64,000 nt of DNA from CAVZCC01 sp963773765 (GTDB lineage Bacteria > Actinomycetota > Acidimicrobiia > Acidimicrobiales > Microtrichaceae). Within the stretch, counting starts at the first letter, position 1, and every line of letters starts with the position of its first letter. Where the stretch lies: assembly GCA_963773765.1 (NCBI GenBank), contig CAVZCC010000005.1:558001-622000 (forward strand), read 5' to 3'. Positions 30,046-39,387 of the stretch are shown here, piece by piece. The notes below the pieces were generated by a model. The model was not told the DNA's origin. It worked only from the letters and a program-made list of their open reading frames with translations, and made no database searches. Made by a program: the position numbers and the translations under genes.

Positions 30046-31028
30046 TCAGCCCAGGCGTTCGGCGAGCGACCGGGCGAAGTAGGTCAGCACGAAGTCGGCC
30101 CCGGCCCGCTTGACGGCGGTGATCTGCTCGAGCGCCACCGCGTCGCCGTCGATCCAGCCCCGCTCCGCCGCGGCCGTGCACCATCGCGTACTCGCCGGAC
30201 ACGTGGTACGCGGCCAGGGGCACGTCCACCTCGGCCCGCGCCCGCGTCGAGCACGTCCAGGTAGGTCAGCGCCGGCTTCACCATCACCATGTCCGCGCCC
30301 TCGGAGATGTCCTCGCGGATCTCCTCCAACGCCTCCCGGGCGTTGGCCCAGTCCTGCTGGTACGCCTTGCGGTCGCCGCCGTCGGCGATCTCCACGTCCA
30401 CCGCGTCCCGGAACGGCCCGTACAGGGCGGAGGCGTACTTGGCCGCGTAGGCCAGGATCGCCACCTCCTCGAACCCGTCGTCGTCCAGCGCGTCGCGGAT
30501 GGCCAGCACCTGGCCGTCCATCATCCCGGACGGGGCGCACACGTCCACCCCGGCCTCGGCCTGGGCCAGCGCCACCTCCGCGTAGCGCTCCAGCGTGGCG
30601 TCGTTGTCCACCGTGCCCGACGGCGTGACCAGGCCGCAGTGGCCGTGGTCGGTGTACTCGTCCAGGCACAGGTCCGCCATGACCACGATCCGGTCACCCA
30701 GGTCGTCGCGCAGCTCCCGCACCGCCACCTGCAGGATGCCGTCGGGGTCCGAGGCCCCCGACCCGACGGCGTCCTTGGTGGCGGGGACCCCGAACAGGAT
30801 CACGGCGTCCAGGCCCAGGTCGGCCAGTTCGGCCACCTCACGCCGCAGCGACGCCGTGGTGTGCTGCACGACCCCCGGCAACGACGGAACGGGCACCGGG
30901 GCGTCGATCCCCTCCCGCACGAACAGGGGGGCGACCAGGTCGTCCACCCCCAGGCGGGTCTCCGCCACCAGCCGGCGCAGGGCCGGGGTCCGGCGCAGCC
31001 GGCGCAGTCGCTGCTGGGGGAAGGTCAC
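30046..31028 (-). CDS. hemB: Porphobilinogen synthase, two apparent frameshifts
   Basis: Condenses two 5-aminolevulinates. MADLCLDEYTDHGHCG has Asp where zinc-type enzymes have Cys, pointing to a magnesium-type enzyme. AAKYASALYGPFRDA and MVKPALTYLDVL carry the two active-site lysines. Extra bases near 30236-30244 and 30172-30181 move the frame twice; the pieces RAEVDVPLAAYHVSGEYAMV and AAAERGWIDGDAVALEQITA complete the protein to SLAERLG (about 326 residues). The GTG start overlaps the stop of the HAD gene as GTGA. Confidence 0.93.
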
Positions 31029-31709
31029 GACCCGATCCTACGGGTGCCCACCCGCGCCAACACCCACGGGCTCAGCTCGGCGCAGCTGGCCACCACGGCA
31101 TCGGCGGCGGAGAAGTCCATGCCCGCCGTGAGCGAGCTCGGCACCGCGACCGCCCCCAGGCCGGCCGCCTTGGCCGCGCGCGACGCCGTTGACGGAGTCC
31201 TCCACCGCCACCGCCCGGGCCGGTTCCACCCCCAGCCGGGAACAGGCCAGGAGGTAGAGCGCCGGGTCCGGCTTGGTGTGCAGCACCTCGTCGCCGGTGC
31301 ACACCGCCCGGAAGCGGTCGACCAGCCCCCGCTCGCGCAGGTGGCCCACCACCCAGTCGGCCGGCGACGACGAGGCCACGGCCAGGGGGACCCCCTCCCC
31401 CTCCAGCGCCTCCACCAACTCCGCCACCCCGGGCAGGAGGTCCAGCCCGGCGGTGCAGGCCTGGTTGGCCAGGCGACGGGCCGGCACCCACTCGGCCCGG
31501 TCGATGGCACGGCCCAGCTGCTGCTCCAGGATGTCGGCCCAGTGGGGATGGTCGGTGGTGCCGATGAACGACTTCCACAGCTCCAACGACAGTTCCTGGC
31601 CGTGGGCCAGGAACACGTCGGCCACCGTCGCGTACTCGCACCACTCGGTGTCCATGATGAGCCCGTCGAAGTCGAACACGACCGCGGCGGGCAGGTCCGC
31701 CTCACCCAT
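31025..31709 (-). CDS. HAD superfamily phosphatase (beta-phosphoglucomutase-like), one apparent frameshift
   Basis: About 227 residues once corrected. Motif I is VVFDFDGLIMDTEW with the nucleophilic aspartate; motif II VASSSPADWVVGHLRERG; the lysine and motif III in HTKPDPALYLLACSRLGVEP and VAVEDSVNGV. A single extra base near 31176-31183 breaks the frame; RAAKAAGLGAVAVPSSLTAG then follows to the end. It overlaps cobA-hemD by eight bases and hemB by four, so it is cotranscribed with tetrapyrrole genes. Its substrate is unknown. Confidence 0.85.
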
Positions 31710-33240
31710 CGACCGCGCCCGCGCTCCCGGGACGGCTGCTCCCCGGACCGCTGCCGCCCGAACCACTCCCCGCCGAACCGCCGCCGGCGATGTGGCGCAC
31801 CAACGCGTCGACCAGGCCCGGGATGGTGTGCACGTCCGCCTCCACGGCCACCTCCATGCCGTACCCGCGGGCGGTGGCGGCGGTGACCGGGCCGATCGCG
31901 GCCACCACCGGGGGAACGTTGGCCGCGCCCGCCGCGGCCACCAGGTGCTGCACCGTGGACGACGACGTGAAGGTGATGGCGTCCGCGCCCCGCACCGCAG
32001 CACGCTGCTGGTCGGTCAGCGCCACCGGGACCGTCCGGTAGGCCGACACCACCTCCACGTCCCAGCCCCGCTCCACCAGGCCGTCGGGCAGGACGTCGCG
32101 TGCCACCTCGGCCCGGGCCAGGAGCACCCGGCCCCCGTCCTCGGGGGGGTCCGGGAACGCCTCCAGCAGCGACTCGGCCACGTACCGCTCCGGCACCAGG
32201 TCCGCCACCAGGCGGGCCTCGGCCAGGGCGGCGGCCGTTCCCGGCCCGATGGCGGCCAGCCGCACCCCGGCCAGGTCGCGGCCGTCGCGCAGCAGCGCGG
32301 TGAACCGACGGGCCCCGTTGGGCGAGGTCAGCACCACCCAGTCGAACCCGTCGACCCGCCGCACCACGTCGCGCAGGCCGGACCCACCGTCGGACGGCTC
32401 GGCCAGCGCGATGGTGGGCACCTCCACCACGTCGGCCCCGGCCAGGCGCAGGCGGTCGGCCAGCTCGCCGGCCTGGTCCCGGGCCCGGGTGACCACGACG
32501 CGACGACCGAGCAGCGGGCGGCGCTCGAACCAGTCCAACCGCTCCGCCGCCACCGGTCCCACCACGATGGTGCACGGCGGCCGCAGCTCCCGGTCCGCCA
32601 GCGTGGCCAGGGTGGCGCGCACCGTGTGCTGGTCGGCACGCGTCCCCCACCGCACCGCGGCGGCCGGGGTGTCGGGGTCCAGGCCGCCCGCCATGAGGCG
32701 GTCGGAGATCTCCCGGAGGTGGGCCACGCCCATCAGGATGATGATCGTGCCCCCCACCCGGGCCACGGCCTCCCAGTCCACATCGGTCCGGCCCTTGGCC
32801 GGGTCCTCGTGCCCGGTGACCACGGTGAAGCTCGTCGAGGAGTACCGAAGGGTGACCGGGATCCCGGCGTAGGCGGGCGCGGCGATGGCCGAGGTGATCC
32901 CGGGGACGACCTCGTAGTCCACACCGGCCGCCTGCAACGCCGCGGCCTCCTCCGCCCCGCGGGCGAACACGAACGGGTCACCGCCCTTGAGCCGGACCAC
33001 CCGGCGGCCGGCGCGACCGTGGGCCACCAGCAGGGCGTTGATGTCCTCCTGGCGCACCGACGGCCCCGACGGCGACTTGCCCACGTCGATGCGCTCGGCC
33101 CCGGGCGGGGCCAGGTCGAGCAGGGTCGCGGCCGACAGCCGGTCGTGGACCACCACCTCGGCGTCCGACAACACCTGGGCGCCACGCACGGTGAGCAGCC
33201 CGGGGTCGCCGGGACCCGCGCCGACGAGGTAGACGGTCAC
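31702..33240 (-). CDS. Uroporphyrinogen-III C-methyltransferase / uroporphyrinogen-III synthase fusion
   Basis: 512 residues in two domains. Residues 1-240 form CobA: VYLVGAGPGDPGLLTVRGAQ, then RLKGGDPFVFARGAEE and VPGITSAIAAPAYAGIPVT. Residues about 250-490 form HemD: GRRVVVTRARDQAGELADRL, FDWVVLTSPNGARRF and ITFTSSSTVQHLV. The fusion places the branch point to sirohaem or cobalamin and the step toward haem on one chain. A Gly/Ser-rich tail ends it. GTG start. Confidence 0.94.
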   Translation of the reverse strand: MTVYLVGAGPGDPGLLTVRGAQVLSDAEVVVHDRLSAATLLDLAPPGAERIDVGKSPSGPSVRQEDINALLVAHGRAGRRVVRLKGGDPFVFARGAEEAAALQAAGVDYEVVPGITSAIAAPAYAGIPVTLRYSSTSFTVVTGHEDPAKGRTDVDWEAVARVGGTIIILMGVAHLREISDRLMAGGLDPDTPAAAVRWGTRADQHTVRATLATLADRELRPPCTIVVGPVAAERLDWFERRPLLGRRVVVTRARDQAGELADRLRLAGADVVEVPTIALAEPSDGGSGLRDVVRRVDGFDWVVLTSPNGARRFTALLRDGRDLAGVRLAAIGPGTAAALAEARLVADLVPERYVAESLLEAFPDPPEDGGRVLLARAEVARDVLPDGLVERGWDVEVVSAYRTVPVALTDQQRAAVRGADAITFTSSSTVQHLVAAAGAANVPPVVAAIGPVTAATARGYGMEVAVEADVHTIPGLVDALVRHIAGGGSAGSGSGGSGPGSSRPGSAGAVDG

Positions 33241-33249
33241 GGCGCCAGC

Positions 33250-34140
33250 CTACGGGGCGTCGAGCTGGGACCGGAGGGTCGCGGCGACGGAGCGGCCGAG
33301 CTCCGTCGGGTCGGTCCCCTGCTCGGAGCGGTGCACCAGTCGCGGGGGGCCGAGCGGGCCCGGGCCGGATCCCAGGACGCCACGGAGTCGGATGGTCCCG
33401 TCGTCCTGCAGCCGGGCGTGGGCGCCGGCAGGCAGGCTGCAGTCACCGCCGAGCTCGACCAGGAACGCCCGCTCGGCGTCCACCACGGTCCGGCTCGGCC
33501 CGTGCTCGATCCCGCGCAGCACCTCCCGCAGCCCGTCGTCACCGGTCCGGCACTCCACCGCGAGCGCACCCTGGCCCACCTGCGGGACCATCAGCTCCGG
33601 CGACAGCACCTCGGTCAACCGGTCCGCCAGGCCGAGCCGCTCCAGGGCGGCGGCCGCCACCACGATGGCATCGAACCCGGACGCCTTCGCCAGGCGGGTG
33701 GCCATGTTCCCCCGCAGCTCGGCGAAGCCCAGGTCGGGCCGGAGGTGGGCCAACTGCGCCCGGCGGCGGGCGGACCCGGTGGCCACGACGCCGTCGGTGG
33801 GCAGGTCCATCAGCCTGGACCCCACCAAGGCATCGCGGGGGTCCCCCCGTTCCGGCACCGCGGCGATCACCAGCCCGTCCGGCGTGAGCGCGGGCAGGTC
33901 CTTGGCCGAGTGGACCGCCACGTCGGCCCGGCCGTCCAGCACCGCGGCCTGGACCTCCGTGGCGAACACACCCTTGCCGCCGATCTCGGACAGCGGCACG
34001 TCGGTGCGGCGGTCCCCCTCGGTGCTGAGGGGGTGGATCTCCACCACCACGTCGGGCCGCGCCACACCGATGAGGGCGGCCACGTGGTCGGCCTGCCAGC
34101 GCGCCAGCGCCGAGGCGCGTGTGGCGATCCGGATCAGCAC
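33250..34140 (-). CDS. hemC: Hydroxymethylbilane synthase (porphobilinogen deaminase)
   Basis: 296 residues from a GTG at 34140, seven bases after the hemA stop; a longer in-frame reading runs back through the hemA repeat and is rejected. RIATRASALARWQADHVAAL opens it, AVHSAKDLPA and GSARRRAQLAHLRPDLGF follow, and GGDCSLPAGAHA holds the cysteine that anchors the dipyrromethane cofactor. It makes hydroxymethylbilane from four porphobilinogens. Confidence 0.94.
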   Translation of the reverse strand: MLIRIATRASALARWQADHVAALIGVARPDVVVEIHPLSTEGDRRTDVPLSEIGGKGVFATEVQAAVLDGRADVAVHSAKDLPALTPDGLVIAAVPERGDPRDALVGSRLMDLPTDGVVATGSARRRAQLAHLRPDLGFAELRGNMATRLAKASGFDAIVVAAAALERLGLADRLTEVLSPELMVPQVGQGALAVECRTGDDGLREVLRGIEHGPSRTVVDAERAFLVELGGDCSLPAGAHARLQDDGTIRLRGVLGSGPGPLGPPRLVHRSEQGTDPTELGRSVAATLRSQLDAP

Positions 34141-34147
34141 CGGATGC

Positions 34148-35521
34148 TCAGGACAGGTCGGACAGGTCGGACAGGTCGGACGGGTCGGGCGACCCGGCCA
34201 CGGGCCCGGGCGCGGCCGTGGGCCCCGGCCCGTCGGACGGCTCGGCAAGGTCGAACAGGTCCCGCAGCGAGTCGGCCAACCGGTCCCCGCGTGAGGAGCC
34301 GGCCGCGTCCTTGAGCCGCACCGTGGGGTCGTGCAGCAGCTTGGCCACCAGACCCCGGGTCATGGCCTCCACGGCCTCCCGCTGCTCGGGTGTGAGCCCG
34401 GCCAGGCGGCCGGCGGAGCGCTCCAGCTCCGCGGCCCGCAGCGCCTCGGCCCGCTCCCGCAGCGCGGTCACCACCGGCGCCACCTCCCGGGCGTTGGTGA
34501 CGGCGGTGAAGCGGTGCAGTTCGTCGTCGACGATGTCCCGCACGGCCGCCACCTCACGCCGGCGGCCGGCCAGGCCGGCCTCGGTGAAGGCCGCGACGGC
34601 GTCCATGTCCAGCAGGTCGACACCGTCGAGCGAGGCGATGCAGTGGTCCACGTCCCGTGGCACGGCGATGTCCACCACCAGCAGCGGATCGACACGACCG
34701 GCCAGGGCGGGACGGACCATGTCCTCGGTGACGACCACGCCCGGTGCGCCGGTGGCGGCGAACAGGGCGTCCGCGCCGTGCAGCTCCCGGGCCAGGTCCT
34801 CCAGGCCGATCGAGCGGGCCACCAACCCGTCACGGTTGGCGGACGCGGTGGCGGCCAGCAGGGCGGCACGCTCCGGGGTCCGGTTGGCCACCACGAGTTC
34901 GGCCACGCCGGCGTCGGCCAGGAACGCGCCCATGCCCCGGCCCATGGCGCCGGCGCCGACCATGACCACGCGGCGGCCCCGCAACCCACCCAGGCGCTCG
35001 CCGGCCAGGATGACGGCGGCCTGGGACACCGAGGTGACGTGACGGGCGATCGCGGTCTCCGTCCGGGCCCGCTTGCCCACCTCCAACGCGTGGCGGAACA
35101 GCAGGTTGAGGCCCCGGCGGGCCGTGCCCTCGGTGCGGGCCGTGTCCCACGCGTCGCGCACCTGGCCCAGGATCTCGTGCTCGCCCGGCACGGCGGAGTC
35201 CAGCCCTGCGGTCACCTCGAACAGGTGGCGGACGGCCTGCTCGTCGTAGTGGACGTACAGGTTCTCCGCGAAGCGCTCGGGGGGCAGGAAGGTGAGGTCG
35301 GCGAAGAAGTCACGGACCTCCCGGTAGGCACCGTGGAACCGCTCGGCCACCAGGTAGACCTCCGTGCGGTTGCACGTGGCCAGCACCACGACCTCCGAGG
35401 TGTGCTCCCCGGCGTCCAGGTCGTGCAGCAACTTCGGCAGCCGGTCGCCGGTGACGGCCATCCGCTCGAGCAGGTCGAGCGGTGCGGTCCGGTGGTTGGC
35501 TCCTACGACGACAACAGACAC
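34148..35521 (-). CDS. hemA: Glutamyl-tRNA reductase
   Basis: 457 residues, first enzyme of the C5 route to 5-aminolevulinate. The catalytic cysteine lies in VVLATCNRTEVYLVAERF; the substrate loop is PGEHEILGQVRDAW; the NADPH site is VMVGAGAMGRGMGAFLADAG. The C-terminal tail contains a four-fold PSDLSDLSDLS-type repeat not seen in the usual enzyme. GTG start; its first 19 bases overlap the precorrin-2 dehydrogenase gene. rex-hemA-hemC order is typical of actinobacteria. Confidence 0.95.
   Translation of the reverse strand: MSVVVVGANHRTAPLDLLERMAVTGDRLPKLLHDLDAGEHTSEVVVLATCNRTEVYLVAERFHGAYREVRDFFADLTFLPPERFAENLYVHYDEQAVRHLFEVTAGLDSAVPGEHEILGQVRDAWDTARTEGTARRGLNLLFRHALEVGKRARTETAIARHVTSVSQAAVILAGERLGGLRGRRVVMVGAGAMGRGMGAFLADAGVAELVVANRTPERAALLAATASANRDGLVARSIGLEDLARELHGADALFAATGAPGVVVTEDMVRPALAGRVDPLLVVDIAVPRDVDHCIASLDGVDLLDMDAVAAFTEAGLAGRRREVAAVRDIVDDELHRFTAVTNAREVAPVVTALRERAEALRAAELERSAGRLAGLTPEQREAVEAMTRGLVAKLLHDPTVRLKDAAGSSRGDRLADSLRDLFDLAEPSDGPGPTAAPGPVAGSPDPSDLSDLSDLS
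34151..34186. repeat. 9-bp tandem repeat at the 3' end of hemA
   Basis: Three copies of GGACAGGTC and one GGACGGGTC in a row encode the Ser-Asp-Leu triplets at the end of HemA. In-frame slippage can change the tail length without breaking the enzyme. Confidence 0.85.
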
Positions 35522-36192
35522 GCCTGGAGGCGCTCCTTCGCTTCGGCCCCTCGGCCCGAATGGATCAGGTCAAGCATGGTGCGATCCAGCGCGGATCGCC
35601 AGTCTCGGGGCCGCGCTGTGACACCCGTCCCGGCCCCGTCGGTGGGCGGTGGCACCGCCGCCAGCTCCGCCCGGACCTCCGCCACCACCTCCACCAGGAG
35701 CTCGAGCCCTGCCGCGTCCAGGCCCAGGAGGTCGTCCAGCCCGTCGTCCAGGCGTTCCGAGATCCACCGTGCGACCGCCGGGGCGCGACCACCGGTGGAC
35801 ACGGTGAGTGCCACCGGACCCCGTTCCAGCACCGCCGGCAGGTCCACGTCGCCCTCCCCGGCCCGGTCGGACCGGTTCACCAGTGCGCCCTCCTCCCGGG
35901 CCGCCGCAGCGACCCGGTCGTTCACCGCCGCGGAGTCGGTGGCCGCCACGACCAGCGCGGCGCCGGCCAGGTCCTCGTCCCGAACGACCCGGCGTCGCAA
36001 CTCCACGGAGCCGGTCGCCACCAGCTCGTCGACCTCGGCCGACGCGTCGGGGGCGACCACCACCACGTCGGCCCCGGACCGGACCAGAGCCCGGGCCCGG
36101 CGGGCGCCGACCGGGCCGGCACCGACCACCACGCACCGTCGACCGTCCAGTCGGAGCCGGACCGCCAGCGGTTCGGGGTGCTCGGGGGTCAT
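35503..36192 (-). CDS. Precorrin-2 dehydrogenase / sirohaem synthase N-terminal type
   Basis: 229 residues. The NAD-binding start is CVVVGAGPVGARRARALVRS with VVVVAP; the family segment NRSDRAGEGDVDLPAVLERG follows, then VALTVSTGGRAPAVARWISE. This matches the CysG N-terminal / Met8 / SirC type enzyme that oxidises precorrin-2 to sirohydrochlorin and may insert iron. With the CobA domain encoded nearby, the sirohaem branch is nearly complete. The start overlaps the rex stop by four bases. Confidence 0.88.
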   Translation of the reverse strand: MTPEHPEPLAVRLRLDGRRCVVVGAGPVGARRARALVRSGADVVVVAPDASAEVDELVATGSVELRRRVVRDEDLAGAALVVAATDSAAVNDRVAAAAREEGALVNRSDRAGEGDVDLPAVLERGPVALTVSTGGRAPAVARWISERLDDGLDDLLGLDAAGLELLVEVVAEVRAELAAVPPPTDGAGTGVTARPRDWRSALDRTMLDLIHSGRGAEAKERLQACLLSS

Positions 36193-36869
36193 CCCGTGGC
36201 GGTGTCCGCGGCGTGGGCGGACGGGTCCTCGACGGACCGGCGCTCCTCGTGGAAGGCCAGGATCTGCAGTTCCACCGCCAGGTCCACGTCCCGCACCTGC
36301 ACCGCGGCGGGCACGTCCAGGACGGTCGGGGCGAAGTTCAGGATGGAGGTCACGCCGACGGCCACCAGGCGGTCGGCCGCGTCCTGCGCCGCGACGGGGG
36401 GCACGGCGACGATCCCGATGGCAACGCCGTGCTGGGCCACCAGCTGGGCCAGGTCGTCCTGGTGGCGGACGGTGAGGCGACCCAGCTTCCGGCCCACCTT
36501 GTCCGGCTCGATGTCCACGATCCCGACCACGGTGAAGCCCCGTTCGGTGAACCCGGCGAAGGTGGCCAGGGCGGAACCCAGGTTGCCGGCCCCCACGATG
36601 ACGCAGGGCCAGTCGTGGTCCAGGCCCAGCTCCCGGCGGATCTCCACCAGCAGCTGCTCCACGTCGTAGCCCACGCCCCGGGTGCCGTAGGAGCCGAAGT
36701 GGGACAGGTCCTTGCGCACCTTGGCCGCGTTCACGCCGGCCAGGTCCGCCAGCTGCTCCGAGGACACCGTGGGGCGGCCCTCGGCCCGGAGGTCCAGGAG
36801 GCACCGGTGGTACACGGGCAGTCGGGCCACGGTCGCGTCCGGGATCTGTCGACGCGAGGACGGGGCCAT
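36189..36869 (-). CDS. rex: Redox-sensing transcriptional repressor Rex
   Basis: 226 residues. A winged-helix N-terminus (VSSEQLADLAGVNAAKVRKD, LSHFGSYGTRGVGYDVEQLL) is joined to an NADH-binding Rossmann domain (CVIVGAGNLGSALATFAGF). Rex senses the NADH/NAD+ ratio and represses respiratory genes when NADH is high. It heads the haem-gene operon, as in Streptomyces. TACCTT six bases before the ATG suggests a leaderless message. Confidence 0.95.
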   Translation of the reverse strand: MAPSSRRQIPDATVARLPVYHRCLLDLRAEGRPTVSSEQLADLAGVNAAKVRKDLSHFGSYGTRGVGYDVEQLLVEIRRELGLDHDWPCVIVGAGNLGSALATFAGFTERGFTVVGIVDIEPDKVGRKLGRLTVRHQDDLAQLVAQHGVAIGIVAVPPVAAQDAADRLVAVGVTSILNFAPTVLDVPAAVQVRDVDLAVELQILAFHEERRSVEDPSAHAADTATG

Positions 36870-36875
36870 GACCGG

Positions 36876-36904
36876 AAGGTACCCGCCTCGTTCACGCGTT
36901 CACA
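36876..36904 (-). promoter_or_regulatory. rex promoter with Rex-operator-like sequence
   Basis: TACCTT (36881-36876) is a -10 box six bases before the rex ATG. Upstream, 36904-36889 reads TGTGAACGCGTGAACG on the minus strand, matching the operator TGTGAACGCGTTCACA at 13 of 16 positions: one half-site is intact, the other degenerate. It overlaps the expected -35, consistent with autorepression. Confidence 0.5.
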
Positions 36905-36946
36905 AAGTGCGATGCTGGGGCCGATGACGGACCGGTTGGACCCCCG

Positions 36947-37744
36947 ATGACCACCGCGGCGGCGCTCGGCGCCATCGCCACGCTGGTGTCCACGGCGTTC
37001 TGCCTGTCCACCCTGGAACGGTGGCGGGCCAACCGCCGTCCCCACGAGGCGGCATGGACGGTCTCCATGGCCATGTTCGCGCTGGCATCGCTGTCCTACT
37101 TCGCCGGCGCCGCGGTGGGCTGGGGCCAGTTGGACTTCCGGACCTTCTACCTGTTCGGGGCCATCCTCAACGTCCCCTACCTGGCGCTCGGGACCGTCTA
37201 CCTGCTGGGCGGCGAGCAGCTGGGGAACCGGGTGCGGTTCTGGCTCAACCTCACCGCCGCCTTCTGTGCCGGGGTGGTGCTGAGCGTGCCGCTGGCCGGG
37301 TCGCTCGACGTGACGGGCATCCCGTCGGGCAAGGAGGTGTTCGGCGTCGGTCCCCGGGTCATGGCCGCGGTGGGGTCCGGCGTGGGTGCCATGGTGCTGA
37401 TCGGCGGTGCGCTGTGGTCCGCACTGCAGCTCCTCCGGGCCGGACGGCGGCCCGGCACCGGCCCCGCCGCCGCCATCACCCCGGGCCGCCTGGCCCTGAC
37501 CAACCTGCTGATCGCAGTGGGTTCCATCATCCTGGGCACGGGCGGCACGCTGTTCGGCACCGGCGACCAGTTGCTCGACTTCGGCATCTGGCTGGCCATC
37601 GGCATCTCGGTGCTGTTCGCCGGGTTCCTGGTGTCGAACCCGGCCCGGCCCGTGGCACACCGGCCACCCACGCTGTCGCCCTACTGGGCCGAGCTGTACG
37701 AACTGGCCACCGCGCCGGGCCCACCGACCCGCAACCGGACCTAG
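36947..37744 (+). CDS. Multi-pass membrane protein of unknown function
   Basis: 265 residues with about seven hydrophobic helices, for example AALGAIATLVSTAFCLSTL, TFYLFGAILNVPYLALGTVY and GIWLAIGISVLFAGFLVSNP, and short loops. No catalytic or transport motif is recognised. It diverges from rex with a 77-base gap. Its last codons (GCAACCGGACCTAG) are part of a repeated junction with the convergent ligase gene. Confidence 0.65.
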   Translation: MTTAAALGAIATLVSTAFCLSTLERWRANRRPHEAAWTVSMAMFALASLSYFAGAAVGWGQLDFRTFYLFGAILNVPYLALGTVYLLGGEQLGNRVRFWLNLTAAFCAGVVLSVPLAGSLDVTGIPSGKEVFGVGPRVMAAVGSGVGAMVLIGGALWSALQLLRAGRRPGTGPAAAITPGRLALTNLLIAVGSIILGTGGTLFGTGDQLLDFGIWLAIGISVLFAGFLVSNPARPVAHRPPTLSPYWAELYELATAPGPPTRNRT

Positions 37745-37752
37745 GAGTTGCC

Positions 37753-37868
37753 CTAGGCCAGCAACCGCCGCAACACCGCCCTCCCCGGTCGACCCGACCC
37801 GCAACCGGACCTAGGCCAGCAACCGCCGCAACACCGCCCTCCCCGGTCGACCCGACCCGCGACCGGAC
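37753..37868. repeat. 58-bp tandem duplication at a convergent gene junction
   Basis: Two 58-base units start at 37753 and 37811 and differ at one base; a third partial copy (37869-37893) is the 3' end of the ligase gene, and the 16 bases 37725-37740 at the end of the plus-strand gene match the tail of the unit. Each unit carries CCTAGG, in which the two convergent TAG stops would overlap. Confidence 0.9.
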
Positions 37869-39359
37869 CTAGGCCAGCAACCGCCGCAACACCTTGCCGC
37901 CGAGCCCTCTGGGGATGTCGTCCACGAACCACACCTTGTTGGGGCACTTGTAGCGGGCCAGCCGCTCGGCGCAGAAGGCGATCACATCGTCCTCCTCCAC
38001 CGAGATCCCGGCCCGGGCCTTCACGTAGGCCTTGACCGACTCGCCGGTGTGGGGGTGCGGCACCCCGACCACGGCACAGGCCTCGATGGCCGGGTGCTCC
38101 AGCAGCACCTCCTCCACCTCGGCCGGGAACACGTTGAACCCCGACACGATGATCAGGTCCTTGGCCCGGTCGACGATGAACAGGTACCCCTGATCGTCCA
38201 CCACCGCGACGTCACCGGTGCGCAACCACCCGTCGTCGCTCAGGACCCGGGCGGTCGCATCCGCGTCCTCCCAGTAGCCCTGGAACACGTTGGGCCCCCG
38301 GACCAGGAGCTCGCCGGCGTCGCCCACCAGCACGTCGTCGCCCGCGGCGTCGACCAGCCGCAGCTCGACCCCCGGCACCGGGATGCCCACCGAACCCTGG
38401 GGTGCGTCGGTCCCCCTCGGGGAGCACACCACCGGGGCCGCCTCGGTGAGGCCGTAGCCCTCCTCCAGGTGGAGCCCGAACTTGGCCTCCATGGCGTGGG
38501 CCACCTCCACCGGCAACTTGGCCGCTCCGGAGATGGCGAAGCGGACCGAGCTGAACACCTCCGGTGACGACCCGGGGATGCCCGCGAACGCGGCCCACAT
38601 GGTGGGGGGCCCGGACACCACGGAGATGCTGTGCATCTGGATGGTCTCCAGGGCGGACACGGGGTCGAAGCGCTCCACCAGGACCACTCGGGCGCCCACG
38701 GCCAGGCTCACCCCCAGCACCACGTTGAGCCCGAAGATGTGGAACATGGGCAGCAGGCCGAAGACGACGTCGTCGGCGCCCTGGACCTCGCCGTCGGAGG
38801 CCAGCGTCTGGCGGATGTTGGAGTAGAGGTTCCCGTGGCTGAGCATGGCGGCCCGCGGCGCACCGGCCGTGCCGGAGGTGAAGATGAGCACGGCCAGGTC
38901 CGAGGGGTCGCGGTCCACCACCGGCCGTGGCGTCGCCTGGAGCAGGTCGTCCAGGTGCAGTCCGCCGTCCGGCTCGAAGCCGGCCCCGATCACATGGCGG
39001 ACCGAGGCGATGTCGGCCCGGTCGATCTCCTCGAAGGCGGCCCGGCCCGACGGCGACACGATCACCGCCGAGGCCGCCACCTCCCGGAGCTCGTGTGCCA
39101 GCGCCGCGGCCGGGTTGGACGGGTTGAGCGGCACCGCGACCAGACCCGCGCCCAACACCGACAGGTAGGCGACGACGAAGTACCAGTTGTTGCCGGCGAT
39201 GATCGCCACCCGGTCACCCGGCTCCAGGCCCAGGTCGGCGAGCCCGCCGCGCAACCCGGCCACCTGGTCGCGCAGGGTCCCGTAGTCGGTGCTCTGCCCC
39301 CGGCTGACGAGGGCGATCGCCTCCGCCGGGTGGCCGTCGATGATGCTCGCCAGGTTCAC
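37869..39359 (-). CDS. AMP-dependent acyl-CoA synthetase/ligase
   Basis: 496 residues, GTG start. The ATP/AMP motif is IFTSGTAGAPRAAMLSHGN; EEGYGLTEAAPVV follows; GWLRTGDVAVVDDQGYLFIV and RAKDLIIVSGFNVFP form the hinge and A8 core; the C-terminal lysine lies in PRGLGGKVLRRLLA. The family activates fatty or aromatic acids as CoA esters; chain length cannot be judged. It follows the tiny membrane ORF by 28 bases. Confidence 0.9.
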   Translation of the reverse strand: MNLASIIDGHPAEAIALVSRGQSTDYGTLRDQVAGLRGGLADLGLEPGDRVAIIAGNNWYFVVAYLSVLGAGLVAVPLNPSNPAAALAHELREVAASAVIVSPSGRAAFEEIDRADIASVRHVIGAGFEPDGGLHLDDLLQATPRPVVDRDPSDLAVLIFTSGTAGAPRAAMLSHGNLYSNIRQTLASDGEVQGADDVVFGLLPMFHIFGLNVVLGVSLAVGARVVLVERFDPVSALETIQMHSISVVSGPPTMWAAFAGIPGSSPEVFSSVRFAISGAAKLPVEVAHAMEAKFGLHLEEGYGLTEAAPVVCSPRGTDAPQGSVGIPVPGVELRLVDAAGDDVLVGDAGELLVRGPNVFQGYWEDADATARVLSDDGWLRTGDVAVVDDQGYLFIVDRAKDLIIVSGFNVFPAEVEEVLLEHPAIEACAVVGVPHPHTGESVKAYVKARAGISVEEDDVIAFCAERLARYKCPNKVWFVDDIPRGLGGKVLRRLLA

Positions 39360-39387
39360 CGACGGGGCACGCTATCCGAGCGGCCGT

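Noticed and set aside
33250..34248. Longer hemC start at 34248
   Set aside because: The extra 36 codons read through the hemA 9-bp repeat out of frame (PTCPTCPTCP) and lack conservation with HemC; GTG at 34140 gives the normal N-terminus.
37725..37893. 58-bp repeats as a CRISPR array
   Set aside because: There are no spacers: the copies abut directly and consist of the ends of two neighbouring genes; no cas genes are present.
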